Made by a program: the position numbers and the translations under genes
The notes under the pieces: generated by a model
What the model was told of the DNA's origin: nothing
The model's input: only the letters and a program-made list of their open reading frames with translations
Database searches by the model: none
Shown: one piece after another, positions 36,877-46,680 of the stretch
Numbering within the stretch: position 1 is the stretch's first letter
Layout of the letters: each line of letters starts with the position of its first letter
Origin: Caprella mutica
Taxonomy: Eukaryota; Arthropoda; Malacostraca; Amphipoda; Caprellidae
Reading direction: 5' to 3'
DNA: 64,000 bases
Assembly: GCA_947561585.1 (NCBI GenBank)
Contig: CANNZV010000840.1
Span: forward strand, 186,001 to 250,000

Positions 36877-37184
36877 AGTGAGTGACAGTATCAACAACTG
36901 AGTAAGTGATAGTATCAACAGCTGAGTAAGTGATAGTATAACCAGCTGAGTAAGGGATAGTATCACCAGCTGAGTAAGTGATAGTATCACCAGCTGAGTA
37001 AGTGATAGTATCACCAGCTGAGTAAGTGATAGTATAACCAGCCGAGTAAGTGATAGTATCACCAGCCGAGTAAGTGATAGTATCAACAGCTGAGTAAGTG
37101 ATAGTATCAGCAGCTGAGAGAGTGATGGTTTCACCAGCTGAGTAAGTGATAGTATCAGCAGCTGATTAAGTGATAGTATCACCC
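36877..37184. repeat. 24-bp minisatellite, about 13 copies
   Basis: Unit TGAGTAAGTGATAGTATCAC plus CAGC. The 24-base period leaves a minus frame open; not a gene. Confidence 0.95.
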
Positions 37185-38171
37185 AATAAAAGTCCCAGAC
37201 TATTTCCTATTTCAGTCACACAGCATTTCTTTTTTCTCTTTGAATTCATTGGTGTAAATTCCAATTAAATCGACACTTCCAAGCCGACTGGATTAATTAG
37301 CTAGGGAAATGTATCACCCAATTGCGAAATAAAATATTGCTCACTAGTTTTACACAGAAATATAATGATATAAGTGCTAATGAAGTCTTTTCGTCACTGA
37401 AAACAAGTTTCAAAGTAAAGATGAAAGAAAACAATTTCTAAGACAATAATGAAATTATCAATCGAATTATAATAGGAAAACTGTCACCTTATTGATTAAT
37501 GTTGTCTCACATAATAATTATATATGAATATATATATTCTTCATATACTTTATATATTTTCCTACAAATTAAAAAAAATGGTTAGAATGCAATTTATTTT
37601 TCGCCAGAAAAGTATATTTTAAAAAAACGGACTTTAAGGAGATATATAAATAAATTTATATGTAGTTTAATTTTTTTTATTGTAACATATTTCATTTTTT
37701 TTTAAATTTAATCACATAATTTCGATCAATTTTGATCCTATACACTCCCATTCGAAATAAAACTTCCTCAGCCAATCTATCAGATAAATGTAGCTACTCC
37801 GTACACTAAAAAAAACTACATCATCGCATCCGAAAATGCTGACTGGTTACTTCTAGTCCCATCAACAGAACTAACATCATAGCGGCTAATGTAACGGGGT
37901 AGGTTTGGTATAATATGAAATAGAAACAATATAAAGTGATATCAAGATTGGAATACTTGTCAATGATTCTGTGTAGATTCTGCTGGTGAGTTTATTTAGT
38001 CATTGAGTTGTAAATACTATTAATTTAAATCTTTATTAACCATTTACTTTATATTACCAATTTAATTAATATTACTATATTAATTTCAATTACTGCTTTA
38101 ATTGCTATTACTCCATTATTTTCTATTACACCCTTAAATAAAATTAAAATTATCACTGAAAAGTCACTCAC

Positions 38172-38201
38172 TTGTTCGGTTCCGCAGAAACAGCCACCAA
38201 A
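38172..38201 (-). CDS. GluCl: GluCl micro-exon: end of signal peptide and mature N-terminus
   Basis: 30-base exon, with acceptor ATTTTCCAG ending at 38202 and donor GT at 38171-38170 (CAA|GTGAGT). Spliced to 43671 it reads (C)LVAVSAEPN(K/N). It completes the hydrophobic stretch begun in the first exon and supplies a small-residue cleavage site (VSA|EP). The first base completes a TGT Cys codon and the last two (AA) await one base from the next exon. Support is the exact phase fit, good splice signals on both sides, and the sense it makes of the signal peptide. It is too short to be found by coding statistics. Transcript evidence would settle it. Confidence 0.8.
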
Positions 38202-38571
38202 CTGGAAAATAAAAGAGAAAATATTGTATTAATTGAACAGAATTCATGTCATCCTTAAAAGGAATATTTAACATTTATTGCCTCATAATTAACTATGACA
38301 ATACTTGTTATAAATAAATATATATAAAATAACTATCATGACCATAACTGCATTAAATTAACTGGAAAATAAGAAGACATGACAACCTATGTTTTAAAAA
38401 GTGTGAATGAAAAAATACGAGTGTTAAGAGGTAGGAATGTGAAGAAACAATAATTATAAATTCATCTATCTATACCAAGTGGTGAGTCAGTGGCTAAAAT
38501 AATATCGGGTCTTGCTGGACGCTAAAATCCTTATTTTTGGGTCACGTGACTGGCAATCTAGCGTCAGTTTA

Positions 38572-38632
38572 ATGGAGAAATGATATAACTGAAACAAAAT
38601 TTAATGGAGAAATGATATAACTGAAACATAAT
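38572..38632. repeat. 32-bp direct duplication
   Basis: AATGGAGAAATGATATAACT then GAAACA occurs twice in tandem. Confidence 0.9.
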
Positions 38633-39867
38633 AAGGTTTTACACCATCCTCCTTAGCGTCCTGCAATCAATGCAATACTTCCTCTCTCTAGAGTAGTTTA
38701 TCATAACTCTATGATATAAACATCTCCTAACTATTATATCCGAGGATACAATGGTAATATTTCCTCTTAGATATGTTGATGTTAAATTGATGTAAAAATG
38801 ATTTATTCTCATAATAACCATTGGGGGAAACTAAAGAGGAAGAACTTTCCATCACGACGTATCCTGGGGAGCGATTCCTTGGCCAATTTACTGAGAAATT
38901 ATTCCGAGTTTTGAGGCTAAAGTCTGGCACGCCATTGAAAAAGCTGCGGAGGAAAGTGCCGCAAGCACAATGAAACGTGCTGCCAATTGGTAGTCTGTGG
39001 GCGGCAGCACATCGTAAATTGCTCCCAACTACTGCCATACACTACCATTTATTCCATCCGAAAAAAACTTTCAGAAAACCGCAGTTAAGTACTACCGCAC
39101 GAAAAGATATCTGTGCAACTGTCAGGAGAGTTATATTTCATTTCAATTCTTTTGGTGAAGTAATTTGCTTAATAACTAAAAGGTGGAAGATAAATATCAG
39201 TGATCTACATATGTGATGAAGATGTCGTAGGAATTTGAAGTGAAAAGAAAATAATTTATAATTCCTATGTAAACTAATTCTTATGTAAAATATTTTTATT
39301 GTATAATTACTTAATGTTTATTAATTGTTTTTACCAAAAATTCTACAAAGACTGTGTGTCTGATGTGTAAATTTCACAGCATTTTACATGAAATTAGGTG
39401 TATGTAAATCAGATTAAACAAGCTAATGATCGAAAGAAAAAACATAAATACTTTTTAAACTATAAATATACCAATAATATAGAAGTGAGGCCTATAAAAG
39501 TGTAAAGAAACGTTCAACTTTGCTCCATTTTGCTATATGAGGAAAGAATATATTTTTTCTGTCACAAGTTTAGTCATAATTTAGTTAAATAATGTTCCAT
39601 GCAAAGCCTCTACTAAATTCAGAATGCAAATGGCAATGAAGCAAACTGCAATTGGCTAGTGTAGGAGATTAAAATGGGGATTATGTAAATCCCATGAGGT
39701 GTGTTCACCAGGTTATGTCGTTTGTATTTATTTGTAGTGGCAGAAGATGATCTTGCAGGCAGTTAATAACGTTGAACACCATTAATCCAGTATTGTTACA
39801 ATAGCATTCGAATATTGAAACAATGAAGTGACAATATTTGCACAAGGCTGTAACAATACTGAAACAA

Positions 39868-40664
39868 CGGTGTAACAATATTAGGAAAATATTGCAATAA
39901 TTTTGTGACAATTTTGGGAAAATATTGCAATAATTTTGTGACAATTTTGGGAAAATATTGCAATAATTTTGTGACAATTATGGGAAAATATTGCAATAAT
40001 TTTGTGACAATTTAGGGAAAATATTGCAATAATCTTGTGACAATTTAGGGAAAATATTACAATAATCTTGTGACAATTTTGGGAAAATATTGCAATAATT
40101 TTGTGACAATTTTGGGAAAATATTGCAATAATTTTGTGACAATTTTGGGAAAATATTGCAATAATTTTGTGTCAATTTTGGGAAAATATTGCAATAATTT
40201 TGTGACAATTTAGGGAAAATATTGCAATAATTTTGTGACAATTTAGGGAAAATATTGCAATAATTTTGTGACAATTTAGGGAAAATATTGCAATAATTTT
40301 GTGACAAATTTGGGAAAATATTGCAATAATTTTGTGTCAATTTTGGGAAAATATTGCAATAATTTTGTGACAATTTAGGGAAAATATTGCAATAATTTTG
40401 TGACAAATTTGGGAAAATATTGCAATAATTTTGTGTCAATTTTGGGAAAATATTGCAATAATTTTGTGTCAATTTTGGGAAAATATTGCAATAATTTTGT
40501 GACAATTTTGGGAAAATATTGCAATAATTTTGTGACAATTTTGGGAAAATATTGCAATAATTTTGTGACAATTTTGGGAAAATATTGCAATAATTTTGTG
40601 ACAAATTTGGGAAAATATTGCAATAATTTTGTGACAATTTAGGGAAAATATTGCAATAATTTTG
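39868..40664. repeat. 33-bp minisatellite, about 24 copies
   Basis: Unit TTTGGGAAAATATTGCAATA followed by ATTTTGTGACAAT. 33 bases equals 11 codons, so a minus frame (repeating NYCNIFPKLSQ) and others are open for up to 230 codons. The DNA-level homogeneity and lack of synonymous bias mark it as satellite, not protein. Confidence 0.97.
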
Positions 40665-40996
40665 GAACAATATTACAACAATATTGAGTCATTGTTGTAT
40701 AATTTTACTCAAGTTGATTTATGATATTCAATAGAAGTGAACATTTACATGTTTGCCTTTATGTCTATTATATATACATTTCACAGGAGTAGTCCAAGAA
40801 GCACTGTTATCTGAGCAACATTGATTATACGATAGATTCTGAAGCCATAGATAGTATTGGGATTTGAAGACAATACTATTATTAAAGTTAACATTTGTAG
40901 AGTTGCAAAATTGGATACGGTTAGAATAACCATAATAATTATTATAAAAATTATATATTAAATTTGAATTATAATCTTTTTCTCCTTATTACCCAC

Positions 40997-43570
40997 AATT
41001 GGTGGTTGTTTTAACTCTTCACTGTGCACTTTATTTACAACTATTGGTGGTTGTTTTAACTCTTTACTGTGCACTTTATTTACAACTATTGGTGGTTGTT
41101 TTAACTCTTCACTGTGCACTTTATTTACAACTATTGGTGGTTGTTTTAACTCTTTACTGTGCACTTTATTTACAACTATTGGTGGTTGTTTTAACTATTC
41201 ACTGTGTACTTTATTTACAACTATTGGTGGTTGTTTTAACACTTCACTGTGCACTTTATTTACAACTATTGGTGGTTGTTTTAACTCTTCACTGTGCACT
41301 TTATGTACAACTATTGGTGATTGTTTTAACCCTTCATTGTGCACTTTATTTACACCTATTGGTGGTTGTTTTAACTCTTCACTGTGTACTTTATTTACAA
41401 CTATTGGTGGTTGTTTTAACTCTTCACTGTGCACTTTATGTACAATTATTGGTGGTTGTTTTAACCCTTCATTGTGCACTTTATTTACAACTATTGGTGG
41501 TTGTTTTAACTCTTCACTGTGCACTTTATATACAACTATTGGTGGTTGTTTTAACTCTTCACTGTGCACTTTATTTACAACTATTGGTGGTTGTTTTAAC
41601 ACTACACTGTGCACTTTATTTACAACTATTGGTGGTTGTTTTAACTCTTCACTGTGCACTTTATGTACAACTATTGGTGGTTGTTTTAACCCTTCACTGT
41701 GCACTTTATTTACAACTATTGGTGGTTGTTTTAACTCTTCACTGTGCACTTTATTTACAACTATTGGTGGTTGTTTTAACACTTCACTGTGCACTTTATT
41801 TACAAATATTGGTGGTTGTTTTAACTCTTCACTGTGCACTTTATTTACAACTATTGGTGGTTGTTTCAACACTTCACTGTGCACTTTATTTACAACTATT
41901 GGTTGTTGTTTTAACTCTTCACTGTGCACTTTATTTACAACTATTGGAGGTTGTTTTAACACTTCACTGTGCACTTTATTTACAACTATTGATGGTTGTT
42001 TTAACTCTTCACTGTGCACTTTATGTACAACTATTGGTGGTTGTTTTAACCCTTCACTGTGCATTTTATTTACAACTATTGGTGGTTGTTTTAACTCTTC
42101 ACTGTGCACTTTATGTACAACTATTGGTGGTTGTTTTAACCCTTCACTGTGCACTTTATTTACAACTATTGGTGGTTGTTTTAACTCTTCACTGTGCACT
42201 TTATGTACAACTATTGGTGGTTGTTTTAACCCTTCACTGTGGACTTTATTTACAACTATTGGTGGTTGTTTTAACTCTTCACTGTGCACTTTATTTACAA
42301 CTATTGGTGGTTGTTTTAACACTTCACTGTGCACTTTATTTACAACTATTGGTGGTTGTTTTAACTCTTCACTGTGCACTTTATTTACAACTATTGGTGG
42401 TTGTTTTAACACTTCACTGTGCACTTTATTTACAACTATTGGTGGTTGTTTTAACTCTTCACTGTGCACTTTATTTACAACTATTGGTGGTTGTTTTAAC
42501 TCTTCACTGTGCACTTTATTTACAACTATTGGTGGTTGTTTTAACTCTTCACTGTGCACTTTATTTACAACTATTGGTGGTTGTTTTAACTCTTCACTGT
42601 GCACTTTATTTACAACTATTGGTGTTTGTTTTAACTCTTCACTGTGCACTTTATGTACAACTATTAGTGGTTGTTTTAACCCTTCACTGTGCACTTATTT
42701 ACAACTATTGGTGGTTGTTTTAACCCTTAACTGTGCACTTTATTTACAACTATTGGTGGTTGTTTTAACTCTTCACTGTGCACTTTATTTACAACTATTG
42801 GTGGTTGTTTTAACACTTCACTGTGCACTTTATTTACAACTATTGGTGGTTGTTTTAACACTTCACTGTGCACTTTATGTACAACTATTGGTGATTGTTT
42901 TAACCCTTCACTGTGCACTTTATTTACAACTATTAGTGGTTGTTTTAACCCTTCACTGTGCACTTATTTACAACTATTGGTGGTTGTTTTAACCCTTAAC
43001 TGTGCACTTTATTTACAACTATTGGTGGTTGTTTTAACTCTTCACTGTGCACTTTATTTACAACTATTGGTGGTTGTTTTAACACTTCACTGTGCACTTT
43101 ATTTACAACTATTGGTGGTTGTTTTAACACTTCACTGTGCACTTTATGTACAACTATTGGTGATTGTTTTAACCCTTCACTGTGCACTTTATTTACAACT
43201 ATTGGTGTTTGTTTTAACTCTTCACTGTGCACTTTATGTACAACTATTAGTGGTTGTTTTAACCCTTCACTGTGCACTTATTTACAACTATTGGTGGTTG
43301 TTTTAACCCTTCACTGTGCACTTTATTTTCAACTATTGGTGGTTGTTTTAACTCTTCACTGTGCACTTTATTTACAACTATTGGTGTTTGTTTTAACTCT
43401 TCACTGTGCACTTTATGTACAACTATTAGTGGTTGTTTTTACCCTTCACTGTGCACTTATTTACAACTATTGGTGGTTGTTTTAACTCTTCACTGTGCAC
43501 TTTATTTACAACTAATGGTGGTTGTTTTAACTCTTCACTGTGCACTTTATTTACAACTGTTAGTGGTTGA
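40997..43570. repeat. 45-bp minisatellite, about 57 copies
   Basis: Unit CTATTGGTGGTTGTTTTAAC followed by TCTTCACTGTGCACTTTATT and TACAA. 45 bases equals 15 codons, hence false frames up to 574 residues on plus and 499 on minus. A one-base-deleted unit (GCACTTATTTAC) at 42691 and 42960 is 269 bases apart, marking a six-unit block duplication. It ends about 100 bases downstream of the first coding exon. Confidence 0.98.
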
Positions 43571-43670
43571 TTTACACATTGTGAACACTTTTCTCTGAAC
43601 TATAGAAACCAATAATTGTTAACCTAAAATTTCCTAACTAAAGACAGTTTCCAATCACATGCCAACTCAC

Positions 43671-43756
43671 CAGCAAATCGCCAGGAGATACACCACCAGA
43701 GCACATTGTCTGGTAGGTGATGGACTGCCCTGTTGGTTGCAATCCCTCTGAGCCAT
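43671..43756 (-). CDS. GluCl: GluCl first coding exon: start codon and signal peptide
   Basis: The exon spans 43671-43845, with acceptor TTTTTCAG ending at 43846 and donor GT at 43670-43669 (CTG|GTGAGT). The chosen ATG is at 43756-43754: its context AAGATGG has A at -3 and G at +4. It reads MAQRDCNQQGSPSPTRQCAL then VVYLLAIC, a polar N-region followed by the start of a hydrophobic core finished by the micro-exon at 38172-38201. An in-frame ATG nine codons upstream (43783) has a weak context and would only lengthen the N-region. Two out-of-frame ATGs nearer the exon start give tiny upstream ORFs (ATG-TGA and ATG-CAA-AGA-TAA). The 5' part is probably untranslated, so more 5' exons should lie above 43846. 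Confidence 0.82.
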
Positions 43757-43845
43757 CTTCCTACCCGCCTCTATCTCCTTCATACGTCTCTCAGATGATA
43801 TTTTATCTTTGCATGCTGCGATCGCACGGTCTGTTGCTATCACAT
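43757..43845 (-). other. Probable GluCl 5' UTR portion of the first coding exon
   Basis: Lies between the acceptor and the chosen ATG. The reading frame stays open across it, so an N-terminal extension from a further upstream exon cannot be excluded. The two short upstream ORFs could dampen translation. Confidence 0.55.
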
Positions 43846-44057
43846 CTGAAAAAGAAGAAAATATTTAACATTTTTGTTAAGTTCTGAATATGAATAAGCT
43901 ACTACCCTAGTTATAGTAATTAGGTTAGAAAGAATCCACATTCAAATAGGATCTAATAACTTAAATTACTTCACGCTAAACCTAAAAGTCTTCGTCTGTA
44001 AATTGAGATGATTATGTTCAACTATAATTTTGATATACTTGTGTGTTTCAAGAGTTT

Positions 44058-44220
44058 AGAGGCTTTTTCACACATGTCAGTGATCTGGTCCGTCTCCTCT
44101 CAGTGCTTCAGTGCCAGTGAGGAAGTAAATCGTTACACAGTACCGGCTCCTCTCAGTGCTGAAAAAAATTACTGAAAGGAGCAGGACCGGATGGACCACT
44201 GACATGTGTGGACAAGCTCT
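44058..44220. repeat. 163-bp imperfect foldback just upstream of the GluCl first coding exon
   Basis: Left arm AGAGGCTTTTTCACACATGT then CAGTGATCTGGTCCGTC. Right arm GACCGGATGGACCACTGACA then TGTGTGGACAAGCTCT is its imperfect reverse complement. Arms are about 50 bases, with a centre of about 60 bases. It lies 213 bases upstream of the exon acceptor. Confidence 0.7.
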
Positions 44221-44423
44221 AAAAGTGTTTCGGTGTCCCAATTTATCCATTTTTAAATATTGGGACTAATGTCAGTAGAGTAATTCTAAGTGCATCACAC
44301 TGAAGAAATGTTGAGACCCTAAAGTGCATCACACTGAAATTCTGAGACACTAAAGTACATGCCACTAAAAAAATATTAAAATGGTTTAATGTGCTCACAG
44401 GTGTGTAGAATAATTCACATTAA

Positions 44424-44902
44424 CTCACAATGTGTTCACAATATTGTACACTGCTTACAATACCTCACAATGTGTTCACAATATTGTACACTGCTTACAA
44501 TAACTCACAATGTGTTCACAATATTGTACACTGTTTACAATAACTCACAATGTGTTCACAATATTGTACACTGTTTACAATAACTCACAATGTGTTCACA
44601 ATATTGTACACTGCTTACAATAACTCACAATGTGTTCACAATATTGTACACTGCTTACAATACCTCACAATGTGTTCACAATATTGTACACTGCTTACAA
44701 TAACTCATAATGTGTTCACAATATTGTACACTGCTTACAATAACTCACAATGTGTTCACAATATTGTACACTGCTTACAATAACTCACAATGTGTTCACA
44801 ATATTGTACACTGTTTACAATAAATCACAATGTGTTCACAATATTGTACACTGTTTACAATAACTCACAATGTGTTCACAATATTGTACACTGTTCACAG
44901 GT
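44424..44902. repeat. 40-bp minisatellite, about 12 copies
   Basis: Unit AATGTGTTCACAATATTGTA followed by CACTGCTTACAATAACTCAC; highly homogeneous. Confidence 0.97.
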
Positions 44903-45035
44903 GAAGTAACGCTACTTCACTCCATTGACTTCATCAATGTTTTAATTAAATGCATCACTACTAATTAATGTTCAAACTCTCCATTTTCCTCTCAACAGAG
45001 GCAGTGGGAATGAATTTGATATAATTGGCAGCTAG

Positions 45036-45452
45036 GGAGTTGCTTAGGGTAAGAATTGTGGTATATAGGGTAGAAATTTTGATATATAGGGTAGGAATTG
45101 TAGTATGTGATATATGGTAAGAATTGTGGTATATATGGTAAGAATTGTGGTATATAAGGTAAGAATTGTGTTATATAGGGTAAGAATTGTGTTATATAGG
45201 GTAAGAATTGTGGTATGTAATATAGGGTAAGAATTGTGGTATATAGGGTAAGAATTGTGGTATATAGGGTAAGAATTGTGGTATATAGGGTAAGAATTGT
45301 GGTATGTAATATAAGGTAAGATTTGTGGTATATAGGGTAAGAATTGTGGTATATAGGGTAAGAATTGTGGTATATAGGGTAAGAATTGTGGTATATAGGG
45401 TAGGGATTGTGGTATATAGGGTAAGAATTGTAACCTTTAGGGTAAGAATTGT
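45036..45452. repeat. 21-bp minisatellite, about 19 copies
   Basis: Unit GTATATAGGGTAAGAATTGT plus G, with GTATGTAATATAGGG length variants. Minus frames over it are artefacts. Confidence 0.95.
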
Positions 45453-46554
45453 TGTCAAAATAGTAGTATTTAGAGTAGACATTTAAGTCAGATCTACTCC
45501 CGAAATAGTAAAAGCTAAAATTCTCCTCCAATTCGTGATAAAATGTAATAGTTCTGCAGAGACCACTAATAGAATAATAGTATCCTTCTCCGTCATCTGC
45601 AATGCCATTTCTATCGTTATAAGACCGATAAATAACTTAATTTTACATTATAAATAAATCCTAATAGCTTACTAAAAACCTGTGGTCGATTCGAATAGGG
45701 GAGCAGAATTAATTAGATTTGAAATGCGTAATTTCTTCCATATTCGAGTTTGAATTTTTCTTAATTTATGTAGGAAAACACACAACACAATTTTTTTCAG
45801 GAATATAATAAATCAACCTGAGCAAAACTATACACATGAAGAATCCATCAGAATCAATTAAAATGTCATATATTATTCAAAAATATCCAAATAAGATCCT
45901 TAATATGATCTATTGCATTAAAAAGAATCCAAAGAATATACTTCATACCACTTCATACATTATCCAAATAGTATCCTTGATACCACTTCATACACTATCC
46001 ATCCCCTTTGGAGTTAGCTAAGGAGTAATCCATAAGAGAGTACTCCAGTCATTTACTTTAGAGATGCCTCCGCTTCAATATAGAAATGAAAGTGCGTCCG
46101 TCTATCGGCAAAGCTTTCAAGCCGCTCAGTAGAAAGACATCAAACACAAACTTTTCAGAGTCTTTCGAATTCATGGAGTCATAAAGAGCAAATCTCAAAG
46201 TTTGATACACTGTTGCAACTGCTAGGCTGTGTTTAGAAACCTCTTCACACTAATAAACAGCCGTGTATTCAATCTAGGAAACTCTAGTTTGCACTCAACC
46301 GAGTACATTCTAGTTGCACTGAATCCAGTTCACTCTAGTTTCACTCATACTACTTGTTTTGCATGCTGCTTATTTGATTTAGCAAGAAGTATTGGACAAG
46401 TTTTTTTACATGTCATATGGCTGACAAGCAATTTACGATAAGACAGTAACGAGAACAACACTTCAAAATGTAATGAATTCAACTTATATACATTTCTTGA
46501 ATCAACCTCATCATTTTCCAGACATTTAATTAACTTAATATGAAGTTTTTACGT

Positions 46555-46680
46555 CTGCTTCGAAACTAAAGGTACTGTCCCTGACGTCAATAGGAAATAA
46601 AGAAAATATAGTCTATACAGGAACAAACTCACCTTTGACAGTGACTAAGCTCATGGATGCAGAAAAGCTACTCCCATTAA
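46555..46680. repeat. Dispersed repeat family D1, copy 3
   Basis: Carries CTCATGGATGCAGAAAAGCT then ACTCC, preceded by a TGACGTCA at 46582 and a GACAGTGACTAAG string. Confidence 0.55.

Larger units (their letters stand above)
17513..38171 (-). other. GluCl region of 20.7 kb between recognised exons; at least one exon missing
   Basis: The flanking exon phases (AA at 38172; GT at 17512) require one or more intervening exons with total length 2 mod 3. They should encode the N-terminal helix through the RIRPSG-type segment. I searched the non-repetitive parts by eye on the minus strand and saw no convincing match, so the exon is divergent, missed, or lost to an assembly problem. Arrays fill about half the interval (20618-20934, 22425-24030, 25524-25728, 26984-28302, 28834-34346, 36877-37184). 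The non-array parts (17.75-20.6, 24.03-25.5, 25.75-26.9, 34.8-36.85 and 37.2-38.17 kb) are AT-rich without recognised genes. Confidence 0.6.
38202..43670 (-). other. GluCl intron 1, 5.5 kb
   Basis: Contains a 32-bp direct duplication (38572-38632), a 33-bp array (39868-40664) and a 45-bp array (40997-43570). The 38.65-39.2 kb part is less AT-rich and has overlapping short frames on both strands with no recognisable protein. It also has a perfect 8-base stem GTGCTGCC/GGCAGCAC near 38978-39011. No exon seen. Confidence 0.7.

Noticed and set aside
38639..39216. Minus and plus frames of 60-103 codons in intron 1
   Set aside because: Slightly GC-richer sequence, but no similarity I recognise and no splice sites that fit GluCl.
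39868..40664. 230-residue minus frame with an 11-residue repeat
   Set aside because: 33-base satellite artefact; plus-strand frames are open over the same DNA.
40997..43570. Open frames up to 574 (plus) and 551 residues, and 499 on the minus strand
   Set aside because: They follow a 45-base satellite whose period is a multiple of three. Frames on both strands are open at once and unit differences show no codon-position bias. The array lies inside GluCl intron 1.
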